Shown: positions 36,560 to 47,882 of the stretch, piece by piece | Position numbering within the stretch: position 1 is the first letter of the stretch | Layout of the letters: the number at the start of each line of letters is the position of its first letter | Assembly (NCBI GenBank): GCA_028583605.1 | Contig: CM053330.1 | Location: 17,757,539 to 17,821,538, forward strand | Length of the DNA: 64,000 nt | Origin: Dastarcus helophoroides | Taxonomy: Eukaryota > Arthropoda > Insecta > Coleoptera > Bothrideridae | Direction: 5' to 3' | Translations under genes and position numbers: made by a program | The notes under the pieces: model-generated | Database searches by the model: none | What the model was told of the DNA's origin: nothing | What the model saw: only the letters and a program-made list of their open reading frames with translations

Positions 36560-39500
36560 TTAAACAAGTCCAAATTCATGTAGTTCATTTTTCATTTTTT
36601 CGACATTGCCACCCCACATCTGTTCTAAGGGAGGTCTTACTGGACCCATTGGGATTTTAGATATAATAGTCATTGCAGCCTTGAGTGCCGAAACTGCTTC
36701 TCCTAAAAAAAAGAAAACTTCCAATTATTCAAATTTCTGAAAGTAAATATACCTTTAACATTTCGATATTATTTCAAAATGCTAATTTGAAATACATAAA
36801 AAAATTTAACATTGTACCTATTCAGTATCTTTCCAATCAATTAAGGTTACTTTTTTTTATTATTTTTATAAGCAGTGTGTCTCAAAGATCATTTTAAAAT
36901 GTCCATTTTGGAAACTGGGAATTTTTAGAAAAATCGCTTAGAGGTCAATTTTGTTTTGTGGAACATGAACTTTGATGAAATTCGGTTATTACTTTTTAAG
37001 AACAACGACTTTTTATATTGCACCATATGAAAGCTTATGTTTTTCTGTTTAACTTAATGATAACATGCAAGGATTGGTAAAAATTTTTTTTGGAGAAATG
37101 GAAAAAACCGTAGAAAGAGAAACTCAGAATTTACAATTTTTTTCGATATTTTTCCAAAATTTTTCCTACCAACCTTATAATGTTGCATACCAAATTAATC
37201 AAAAAGTTCAAATTGGAAATTTTGAGAAGGCAGTTTAAATTTCAAAAGAAATGTATTTAAATTTAATCACAAAATTTTGAATATTTGATTTTTCTCAGCA
37301 CTTCTAGAAAAAGTCCCAATTTTGGGAAGATTTTTATTCATTTTATAAAATTTTGAAGTTTTTGGAAAATTCCGAAATCGAATTTTATTTCACCTTCGAC
37401 TTCAAACTTAACCTTTTCCAAAAATATTGCGAGAAAAAAAGTAAACATTTAAAAAAAATCGAGTGTTTTTACTATTTTTGGATTTTTTCAAAAAAATTGA
37501 CCGATCTGTAAAATGTTGCCTTATTTGTCTAACACTTCGAATATTCGAGTTTAATATCAAATTTTCTGAAACAGAAATTGAAAATTTTAGAATCCTACAT
37601 TTTAAGAATTCTTTTTTATTATGAAATTTGTTTGAAATGTTTAATTTTTTCTCACATTACTGTCTAAACTTGTAACTTTAATTTTTTTTCTCTCTAAAAT
37701 TTCGACTTAAAACTTCAAATTTATTTTCGCACATTTTAAGTTGGTTTTTTTAACATTTCGACCATAATCATAAAGTTTAGACTTTTTCCCAAAGTTTTAA
37801 AATTAAACTTTACATAATGAGGGAACTGTTTTACCACAATGTTATGTTTAAATTATAAACCCAAAATATTTTTACTGTAAATTTGGACCTTTTTTTAGTT
37901 TTCAGTTTCAACTGGAAAATTAAACTTCTTTCTAAGATGTCAACATTAAAAACTAAATTCTAAGTTAAATCTTAAATTTGTTTGATACATTTTGAATTTT
38001 CAAAAAATTTGATTCTATTTCTAGAAATTATAAGTTATATGGAAAATTTTTAATTTTTGCCGAGTCGAAGTTTTGACTATTGGGCCGAAACCGATATTTC
38101 AATCAGTCTACAGCCTCTAAGAGTAAATTACTTACCATGTGAATATATTCGACTAAGAGCTTTTGATAAAACAGCCTGCGTTTTTTGTGCGGTGAGTATC
38201 TCACCTTTGGTGGCAGAAAAACATATAGATTCCACCAATTTAGGAAAGATGTTTGCACTGTTGCCCATAATACAAGAAAATCCACTGGCTGCAGCACCCA
38301 AAATGCACTAAAAAGCATAAATATAAGTATACAGTACTGAATGAGCCTACTTTATTTAACCTCATCTGTTCCCATAAATACTGTAAATTGTTCTTGATTT
38401 ACGTGCAAACTGGAAAGTGAATGTTGTAAATCATTAGTACTGTGGATCAAACCAACAAATGAATCGATTTCACCAGTAATATCAAGTAAAAATGAAGTCA
38501 TATCAACTGGAAAAAATATTCAGTTATTAACAAAAAAATGAAATAGGAATCTCACTTACTGTTCAGATTCGTATAACCAGGATTGTGATGATATATTATG
38601 GGTATTTCTTGACTCACTTCTGAGACTAGTTTAATATACTTAATCAGGTCCAAATGATTTTTAGGCCTATTATACATGTCTGGTAAAACTACAATTGCAC
38701 CTACTTTTATTCGTTCTGCATGAATAATCTACAATCGATTAATTAAATAGAAATATTCATTTTTAAAAAAAATATTACCAATTCCATGACATCTTTCAGG
38801 GGTGCCCCTCCTACTTGTACCATTAAGAATTGTCCATTTTTCTTACACTGATGATTCCATTCCTCAACCAACATTTTTCTTTCAGATATTGTTAGGGACA
38901 TACCTTCTCCCATAATATCGTTTACTGCAATTTAATGAAACAAAAAACTGATGTAATTGACCTAAGATGAAATACATACCTAAAATCCCTTTAATTCCGC
39001 AAGCTTTTAAAAAACCCGCATAGCTGGGTATAATTTTGTAATTTATATCCATAGTCCTAAAAATCAAAATGTTTTAATTTTGAAAAAAAAAAAAAATGTT
39101 ACAGACAATCGAAGTAAAGTGGTTTTCAAAAGTAAGTTACAAAAGCATATATATTTTCAAATTTTTTAATTCTTTCCCTTTTTCATAAAATGTCGACTTT
39201 ACCCATAAAATCTAGAATTTTTTTCTAATAATTTTGAACGAACAGCGAATTTAAAAGTAAAAACTTTGAGAAAAATGCCATATAGTCAGATTTAACATTG
39301 AAATGTTCCTGCTAAAAAATTGAAATTGCGAGAGAACACTTGGACTTAGTAGAACTTGTACTTACTTTGTTTTGCAAAATGGTGTAAAAACTGGACAAAG
39401 TAGTCCACGAAATCGGAACTTTTTCTAAAAAAAATGTTCAGTGTACATGGAAATAATTTCAGCATTTTAATAACTACCTGAACTGTCAAAGTTGGAATGG

Positions 39501-39986
39501 TGTGTTGCTGATGCTTTTTTGACGACATATGTTTGAGAATTTCAGATTTCCCACATTTGTAATCTTTTTTACAAAACTTACAATAAAAGTAGATATCCCC
39601 ATGTATACTTGGAGATAACCATGGCTTAAAACTAGGAACACTATCCCATTTCTTCTGATACTTCTGCAAATATTTCTAAATTCAATGTTTATAATACACT
39701 GTTATTTGTACAATAGTCAAGGTACCTTTCTCGTAGATGCGCTGCTAGGTGTGTTACTTGTTGCTTTCTTCTTATTTGCAAGAGGTTCGTCGTCTGAGTC
39801 TTTACTTATATCATTATCTTCCGGTTCTGAAGCACTATCAGAGTCAGGAGTAAAAACTGAAAATAAATCTTTAGCGGTCTTCGGGTCTGCCTTGGATTTA
39901 TCGCCTTCTTCCTCTTCTTCTTCTTCTTGAAGAATAAAAATTTCGTTCTGCTCTTGTTTTATTGTTGATGAATTGTCCTTTTCCAT
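36560..39986 (-). CDS. BED-like zinc finger fused to an N-acetylneuraminate-lyase-fold pseudoenzyme (9 exons, 456 aa)
   Basis: Exons in transcript order: 39986-39726, 39675-39478, 39424-39366, 39056-38980, 38924-38779, 38728-38560, 38506-38361, 38307-38136, 36702-36560; all GT-AG, 1371 nt, phases consistent. Residues 1-87 are acidic and Ser-rich with a run of Glu and a small KKK cluster. Residues 88-153 form a finger with C119, C122, H136, H142 (C-x2-C-x13-H-x5-H) preceded by W97, F103 and W106, as in BED or hAT-derived fingers, which bind DNA. Residues 154-456 follow the NAL/DHDPS barrel end to end (RGLLCPVFTPF, MGEGMSLTISER, SKIPMGPVRPPL). The active site is gone: DIM replaces the GTT/GST triad (201-203), His294 replaces the Tyr, Ile324 replaces the Schiff-base Lys. 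The codon just upstream of exon 3 is an in-frame TAG, so the barrel needs the upstream exons. Lyase activity is very unlikely; the true role is unknown. Confidence 0.88.
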
Positions 39987-41782
39987 ATTTTTTACACTTA
40001 CTAAAAATTACTATACGTTTATTGTTTATTTTTGCAAAGGCTTCGCTTCCGTCAGTTGTCAAATTGTCATAAGAGCATCATTGTAAAATTAGACCTACTG
40101 ATTCAGGGTCAAAAGAGCTACCGAAAACCACAGAGAATTCCAAAATAAAGAACGTTTTCTGCGTGAAATAGTAAGTATTTCAGTAAGCCATTTTCACTCC
40201 ATTTCCCGCCTAAAATTGAAATTTGTAAATATACAGGTGTTTTAAATTTACTGGTGGAGTCCGTAATCACAAATTCCTTACAACATTCTAAAAGGAAAAC
40301 TTTGAAACAATTATATCGATTGTGCAACCGTTATCGAGCCTGCGCTGTTGAACTATGCATTATGAAAAATTATGATAATCCCATTGATTTACTAAACTTT
40401 GATCTTTAAGGTTAAAATTTCGAAGTAAAGCCGAAATGTTATTAGTTTATTAGCCAAACAAAATTGCCATTTCTACAAATTATTTTTTAAAAATTTGAAT
40501 TTACAGTCGAATTTTGAGAAAAAACTTCGAACTTCGTCTAATCTTCCTGGGTGTCGTATTTTCTACAAGACGAATTCAAAAGTTTCCAGAAAAAATTACA
40601 CCTTTTAAAAATTAAAATGAATATTTGTGTGAGAAAAAAAGTTAAATGTCATAAATAAAATGACATTTCGACTCCTAAACGCAAAAAAATTGAAAAAAAT
40701 CCGCACTTTCTTAACTCAAAATTTTGGAAAAAGATGAAATTAAAAAAAATCAAGATGCTATGTTAAATATTAAGTATTGAAAGTTAAAATTGGGGATGTT
40801 CAGAAAAAGTTACCATTTCAAGTCTACTTTTAAGTTTACTTTAGCTTAGAATAATAGGAGAATATTATACACTTTTTTTTTGAAATTTTGGTCCTTAAAT
40901 TTCAAGTTTGTAGAACGGATTCAAAATATGTTTATTTTAAACGAAATTTTGAAATAAAAAATCATAACCTCGATTTAACGTCCACATTTTAGTAAATATA
41001 AAAAATCGGAAAAGTTTGATAAAAATCGAAATGTTAATGGAAACATCGTGAAAAAATCAAGTTTTAACATACAAGCCTAGAAATAGGACGAAGTTTGGAA
41101 TTTAAACCCGGATTTCCAGAAGAAAAGGAAAAAAAAGGGATTAAAGTTGAATATTTGGACAGAAAATTGAAAAATTGTTGAACGAAAAAACGAAACTTTG
41201 ATTTCTAACCACAAAAATTAATTACTGTCGGAATTTTGAGAAAGAAGTAAAAATTTTTAGTTTAAGCTAGAAAGTTTGAGAAAAAAATATAAATTTTCAG
41301 GCAAATTCGAACAAGCTTCCCTAACTTCCATGAAGAACATTTCACTGGTTGATAGTGTATTGCTTTAAAGAAAACTCCTCTCACTAGAAATTTTTCATCA
41401 TGTAAATGTTAAATTAATGACTAAAAAAAGATTTTCCCCCTGTAAATAACAATTCTCACTAATATGAAGTTAAATTAACGACATACGAGAAATTTGAAAA
41501 GGTATAAAAATTATGGTATATTATTACCTAAAAACTAGTTCCAAAACGATAGAAATACCGTTTTAACAGTAGACCTGGCAACACTGCATATTGGAGTCAC
41601 AGAATACCTTCAAAAGAGGAGTAAAGTTTGTAGTTCTCATTTGGTGGTAGTTCTTATGAGATCTCTTGAATAGGTTATAAGTTCCAATAATATAACCTTA
41701 TTTTATATATAACCTAAACAGGCTCAAGTAATCATAACGTGGAATTCAATATTTAACTTAACTGATATTGCAAAGAGCGAAA
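39987..41782. other. Divergent intergenic region between the lyase-like gene and POLR1C
   Basis: It carries both 5' flanks. 39987-40380 and 41330-41782 are unremarkable A/T-rich sequence likely to include the promoters; 40400-41320 is degenerate A-rich repeat. No TATA box was assigned and no other gene was seen. Confidence 0.45.
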
Positions 41783-44700
41783 ATGGATGATGAAAAACCA
41801 AGAATTATTTTAGGGGAACATAAAATTACTCAGGTGAGCCAATTTCCGGTGGTATCTTCCTTAGTTTTGTTAATTTTCATTTTATCAGAATAAACCTTTG
41901 GGGCCCACTGTCTTGGACGAAGAATGGAGTTTTAAGAAATTTAAAAAGAGATTCCGTGTGGTAGTTGTTAGATACGAGAATTATGAACTGGAATTTGATT
42001 TAATTGGTATTCACCCATTTTTGGCCAACACTTTTCGCAGATTGATGTTAAGTGAAGTGCCTAGTATGGCCATTGAAAAAGTACATATTTTAAACAATAC
42101 ATCAATTATTCAGGATGAAATTCTTGCCCATCGATTGGGTTTGATTCCATTGAGGGCAGATCCAAGATTGTTTGAATATAAACTGGATCGTAAGTATATT
42201 TTTCAGATATGTTGGGTCAGTGTGATTATGTATTTTAACATATTTTTCATTGAAAATAGCATGGAACTTAATGTCAAAGTCTATATTAATCTAATGAAAT
42301 GAAAGATTCCAATACATTTAGTGAAGTTTTAAGGTTAAAAACTCAAAATTTAAAAGGGAAGGAACAAGTTGGTAACCGTAATTATGTATTCAGTAATTTT
42401 TGACGCCCTAAATCTTGGAACACAACATTTCGATTTTTTTCTAAGAATTAATTTCTAAGTTTAAACTTGGACTTTTACTTGCATTTTGAAATGATTCCCA
42501 TTTTTGCCTCAAAATTTTATCTCTTCAACTGCCAAGAAATATTTTTTTTTAATTGTGAACCATTTCTTAAAATGTTATCTCAAGACGCACGAATTTGACT
42601 ACATTGCATTTCACTTTTTCCATGGAATTTTGACTAAACTAGAGAATTTGACCTAAAGCTCTTAATTTTGAATTCTTTTTCGGTTTTAATCAAAATTTTC
42701 GCTTTCATATCAAAATTTTGAATTTTCATTTCAAAATTTTGAGAATAACTAATTTCATTTATAAATTCCGATATTTTTTTTTAATTTGTGTACCACATTT
42801 CTAAGTTAATTTATTAACTTATGAAAGTGACAGCTTTTAACTCGAAACTTGTTAGAAAAAAATTGTTTACTAAAGTTTTTATAATTTGAACTTCACAAAA
42901 TTTCGATTTTAAAGACGAAATTTCAATAAAGCATTGAACTAAACACTGTGGCTTGTGATTAAGTCCAAAGAAGGTTTCACCCCTTTACCACATCGGCAAT
43001 TAAATAATTAATTACGCGATACGTATTTCGCCAGCAGAAGTGGCATTTTCAAGCGAACTAATCCAAAAAGATTAGCAAACGATGCATCGACGTCATTTGC
43101 ATTGAGATTCAAATCGATACGTATCTCCAGATGACGTCGATGCATCTTTTGCTAATCTTTTTGGATTAGTTGGCTTGAAAATGCCAGTTCTGCTGGCGAA
43201 ATACGTATCGCGTAATTAATTATTTAATTGCCGATGTGGTAAAGGGGTGAAACCTTCTTTGGACGAAATTTCAAGCAAAATTTTGTTTAGACAATTTGAA
43301 TTTTTATCAGAAATTTATACTTTTTAAGTTGTGGTTTCAATAATAAAAACGTAAATTAAGTATTTTTCATTTAAATTAGAAATTTCAGATTTTAGCACTT
43401 TCTTAAAAACATGAAGTCAAATTTTTGAAGCGTAAGTTGAAATTACGAATTTTAAAAAATAACACTGTTGAAATTAGTCAAAGATTCTAAAAAAATTGAT
43501 ATTTCTTAAATTAAGAGGTTTTTTTTTGGAAATTTCTACTATAAGTTCTAAAAATCCTCTTTTAAACTAAAAATTCGCTGAATTAACGTTTCGAAACCTT
43601 GAGAATTTTCCTCTTAATTTTGACTTGACTATCAAAGTAGGATTTTGACCCGCAATTTTGAAAACATTTTTTAAAAATATAATTTTAATATAATTTAATA
43701 TTATATATTATTAATTTAATATACCTAATTTTAAACTAAACATTTTAAAAAAATTGTTCTGAGTTCTTTCTCGAAATTGTGACTGTAAACTCGAAAATTC
43801 GGGAAAAAATTTGTTTAGAAATTTCGTGATTTTTCGGAAAAAGTTTAGTTAGTTTAGTAGAAAACAATCTGAATTTAAAGTTTTCTTTTTTAATTTGAAT
43901 CTTGTAACATTGCACCGGAAATGAACACAACTTTCTCATTTTAAATAGAACACCCTATGTATTTTTACATTTTTGGATTCCTTGTTAAAAATGAATATGA
44001 ATTTATTAAGACGACATAGGCCCTTAGTTGAACCGTTTTCGCGTAATTTAATTTTTTTGGTTAAATTTGACGATTTCAGAGCTTGACGCCATTAACGATA
44101 TTTTCCAAACGCAATGACTCAGAGTTGTGTGGCATACGGTTTTGGATTCAGGAAAAAATGGAGTATTTGTTTACGTCTTTGATGTTAGATTTCTTAAATT
44201 TCTTCACATCCGTCCACTCAATTCTTCAGTTGTTCAAACTTGCATAACTTAATTTTTTCAAATGGAACCACCTATCTTGGATTATCTTATCGGATGCGAA
44301 ATTAAATTACCTTTTTTTTGGTACCAGGTATTGCCAATAATTTTTGAGAAATTTAGAATTTTGTAAAAATTTTAATTAGTTTCGTATTATCGCGTTAGCC
44401 CTGGATGTCGCGGTTTTGTTTCGTCTCGTTTGTCCGGCAATAACTGACAGTTTATCTCATTGTTGTCGCGAGGTCTTGGTATTAGTACTGAAAGACAATG
44501 TTTTCTCAAGAAGTATTGGTCGATATGGTTTACGCCTTGGGCACTGCTGACAGAAATCCATTTCTTGCCTCAAGAATTTATGCCCAACGTTTTGCCGATC
44601 GGAGACATCCAAATTCAGCGGCATTCGCTAAATTGAGAGAGAGGTTTGAGCGAACTGGTAGTACGAAATACGAGAAAAAGGAGCGTAGAAAACCAACGAC

Positions 44701-47363
44701 GCATGAAGAAAACCAAGTTTTAATAGCGGCTGCTGTTGTCCAAGATCCGCATTTAAGTACCAGAATAATAGGCACGGAATTACAAATAAGTCAAACCTCG
44801 GTTTCACGAATCTTGCGTAAAAATAAGTTTCATCCGTATCGTGTCCAGCTAGTACAGGAACTCAATCAAGCTGATTTCAACAACGGAATGCAGTTTTGTG
44901 AGTGGGCGTTACGAAAACTACAAGAACAAAATGACTTTTTGGACAATGTACTATTTACCGACGAATGTACATTTCATAAGAACGGCTTCGTGGGAAGACA
45001 CAACTGAAAATCCTCATTGGATAAGCATCAGCATAGGTGGTCTCTGAATGTTTGGGGTGGTGTCATAGGAAGATTTGTTGTCGAACCACACTTCTTCAAT
45101 GAACATTTGAATGCCAACAATTACTTGCATTTTTTGCCAAATCAATTGCCCGAAATGATAGACAATTTGCCTCTTGCTGTCGTGCGGCAAATGTGATTCC
45201 AACATGATGGGGCACCGGCACATTATGGAAGGGATGTAAAGGAGTTCCTCAATACACAATTCCCTAACAAGTGGATAGGAAGAGGAGGTCCAGTGGTATG
45301 GCCCGCAAGATCACCGGATTTAACTAAGCCAGACTTTTTCTTGTGGGGTCATGTTAAGCAAGTTGTGTACCAGGAACCACCAACTACCCGAGAAGGTATG
45401 ATGGAAAGGGTTCGTGTTGCTTTCCAAAATATCAATGAAAACGTCTTGGTGGATGTGAACAATTCTTTGCTACAGAGACTGTGCATTTGCCATCGTAAAG
45501 CTGGTGGTTATGTTGAACATTTAATTTAATGTTATTATTACCATTGTTTATGTATTCTTCTTAATATTTGTTTCAACTTACTGTTACCGATTTGTTTATT
45601 GTTTATTTACTTTCTTTAATGCTTTACACTGAAATCCAATGATGATTTTCAGTATCGTGGTGTATCGTTTCCTTCCCACGAAGAGGTTCTTAAAAAATGT
45701 TTGTACATTCGTCAGTAAATAGTACAATGTCCGAAACGGTCATTTTGTTCATGCAGATTATGTAACGTGCATTTACCCAACTGCATCGATTGTTAGTCAG
45801 CTTGATTGAGTTCTTGCACTAGCTAGGTGTGATACGGATGAAACTTGTTTTTACACAACAATCATGAAACCGATTTTTAGCTTATTTGTAATGGCACACT
45901 TATTCTTCTGGTTCTTAAGTGCGGATATTGGACAGCAGCAGCCACTACTGAAACTTGGTTTTCTTCATGCGCCGTTGGTTTTCTACGCTCTTTTTTCTCG
46001 TATTCTGTACTTCCAGTTAGCTACAACCTGAAGAATGCCACTAAATTTGAACATCTCTGGTCGACAAACCGTTGGGCATACCTACATGTTACAAACTCTA
46101 ATAAAATTGTTTATTTTTTTGAATTTTAATTATTTTAGTTCATAATTAATATTTAGGCCATTGTGTTTGCCTTACTCTAACAATTGACCTAGTTTTCAAA
46201 AAATAATTTTCTTTAAAAAATGTAAAGTGTAAACCACATCAACCGATTCTTGTTCGAAAAACATTTTCTGTAATTTGCAGGACAAACGAGACGAAACAAA
46301 ACCGCGACATCCAGGGCTAACGCGATAATACGAAATTAAAATTTTTACAAAATTCTAAATTTCTCAAAAATTATTGGACGGAGGTGGCAATACCTGGTAC
46401 CAATAAGATAACGAACGATACGCCTACCAAAGACCGATTCCCGCTTAGTGACTCGCCCTGTATTCGAAATTTTTATTGTAATTTCGACTTTTGAAATCTT
46501 TTATATTAAAGTTTGGAAACTTATATTTTCAATGAATAAATATTTTTAGCTTCTGCTGAGCCAGGTGAACAAGATACACTCGAATTTGAATTGAAAGTAA
46601 AATGTACCTATAATAAAGATGGAAACAAAATTTCATCCCGAGCTGAAGATATGTACAAAAATAGCAACGGTAAAATACCATTTATTAAATAATTCACCTA
46701 GCAGTGACTAAATAGATGCAATTTTAGTTTATTCTAAACAAATAAAATGGATCCCAGTTGGAAATCAAAAAGATAAGTTGAAAGAGGATGATGTAGGTCC
46801 CATTGAGTCCGACATTTTAATCGCAAAAATGAGACCAGGTCATGAACTAGATTTAAAGCTGTTTGCAGTGAAAAGTTGCGGAAAGGATCATGCCAAATTT
46901 TCACCTGTGGGTAAGTGTTATAACGTCTGTAAATTGCGATAAAAAAAATCAAATTTGTTTGCAGCTACAGCATTTTATAGGATGTTGCCAGAGATCCAAT
47001 TAACTAGGGAAGTGGAAGGAGAGGCAGCTGAACGATTGCAGCGATGTTTTTCACCTGGCGTAATAGGAATTAAGCACGACAATGGACGCAAAATCGCCGT
47101 TGTGAATGATGCTCGATATGACACTAGTAGTCGCAATGTTTTTCGCTATGAAGACCTTAAAGATTCCGTAATTATAAGCAAAGTTCAGGATCACTTAATA
47201 TGTAAGTTTTAGCTAATTTGAACATTTAACATAACTAATGATTTATGCAGTTTCAGTTGAGTCTGTTGGTGCCTTGAAACCAGATGTCATTTTTGTAGAA
47301 GCAGTTAAAATATTAAAAAGCAAATGTTTGAGTCTTTTAGAAGAATTACATTCACATTCTTAA
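41783..47363 (+). CDS. POLR1C: RNA polymerases I and III subunit RPAC1 (6 exons, 334 aa)
   Basis: Alpha-like subunit (yeast AC40) that pairs with RPAC2 to nucleate assembly of RNA polymerases I and III in the nucleus. Exons: 41783-41833, 41889-42189, 46550-46669, 46728-46910, 46965-47201, 47251-47363; GT-AG throughout, 1005 nt, phases agree. Recognisable blocks: [20 protein letters not shown] (alpha-motif dimerisation helix), the [12 protein letters not shown] block, [46 protein letters not shown], and the C-terminal [19 protein letters not shown]. Length is close to human RPAC1 (346). Intron 2 (42190-46549, 4.4 kb) is enlarged by a foldback insertion and a DD41D transposon; the other introns are 50-60 bp. 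The coding sequence is intact. Confidence 0.97.
42927..43261. mobile_element. Foldback insertion with 13-bp target duplication and hairpin-GAAA motif (copy d), in POLR1C intron 2
   Basis: GACGAAATTTCAA flanks both sides (42914-42926 and 43262-43274). The inverted arms run from about 42963 to 43110 and 43115 to 43261, nearly identical, around a short centre. The + strand at 43175-43202 reads TTGAAAAT, stem GCCAG/CTGGC with loop TTCTG, then GAAAT; the minus strand 43052-43025 has the same with one stem change. Non-coding. Confidence 0.8.
44498..45529 (+). pseudogene. DD41D transposase pseudogene, best-preserved copy
   Basis: [15 protein letters not shown] is followed by a helix-turn-helix ([15 protein letters not shown]), then [12 protein letters not shown] and LFTDECTFH (first Asp) in an open frame to 45007. 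Two small deletions after GFVGRHN and near SISIGG shift the frame. The rest is readable: [16 protein letters not shown], an in-frame TGA at the position after RQM (about 45194), [10 protein letters not shown] (second Asp), and [13 protein letters not shown] (third Asp, 41 residues further), ending EHLI at 45529. Inactive. Confidence 0.88.
45650..46275 (-). pseudogene. Degenerate inverted N-terminal half of the DD41D transposase
   Basis: Minus-strand DNA similarity to 11280-11840 is clear at the nucleotide level (GTACATTCGTCAGTAAATAG, CATTTTGTTCATGCAG, CTGAAACTTGGTTTTCTTCA), but stops, indels and a foreign A/T-rich insert near 46090-46230 destroy any frame. Confidence 0.75.
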
Positions 47364-47882
47364 TTTAATTTATTTTTATTTCGTTCCCTTTTCTAGTTTA
47401 TATGATCAGGTTACAGTCGACTCTTGATAATTTGAAATTCGAAGAACAAGCAAAAAAGTTCAAATTACTGAGAGTTCAAAGAAACAAGAGAGAGTGGGAG
47501 AAAATTCAAATAAACAAGAATTTTACCAAAATTCTCGATTTCTATTTCACATTTGTAAAAGTACACAAATGTTCATTAAAAAAAAATTCGTAATTTTCTT
47601 TTGAGTGAGTGACTTCCATCTATCATTGTCTAATTATTAGGTAAAAATAAAATAATCGATCAAAGTGAATATATATTACATTTGAAGTTACAATGTATAA
47701 AAATATGCAGTCATTGACCTATAAGTAAGTAGTTTTAAATAATTCCTTGTCAAGTTATTTGCCCTAAAACATCCATCACCTATGTTGAAAATAAGGTTAA
47801 CATTTTGACTGATTTGTTTTAAGGAATGGAGGTCAATTGAGGTAAAAACATGATAAATTAATATATTAATTAAAATAAAATT
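47364..47882. other. Convergent spacer between POLR1C and PSME4
   Basis: About 520 bp hold both 3' UTRs. An AATAAA on the + strand at 47646-47651 could serve POLR1C. At about 47412-47450 the sequence ACAGTCGACTCTTGATAATT resembles the tip of the pogo-like element at 19638; no second tip was seen. Confidence 0.45.

Larger units (their letters stand above)
43910..46462 (+). mobile_element. DD41D transposon copy with inverted 5' half at its 3' end, in POLR1C intron 2
   Basis: From 43910 to about 45530 it is colinear with the 5' arm and transposase of the family seen at 10243-12571, but the outer ~140 bp of the left end are missing. From about 45650 to 46275 it contains a degenerate inverted copy of the N-terminal half of the transposase. 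From 46277 to 46462 it carries the inverted 5' arm, ending in the inverse of TACAGGGCGAGTCACTAAGC, with an internal deletion near 46405. The element is therefore built like a foldback: both ends derive from the 5' end. Confidence 0.85.

Noticed and set aside
39346..39669. An uninterrupted 107-codon minus-strand frame covering the finger and beyond
   Set aside because: The part after 39478 has no similarity to anything and begins with a good splice donor; splicing at 39478/39424 restores the lyase barrel in phase.
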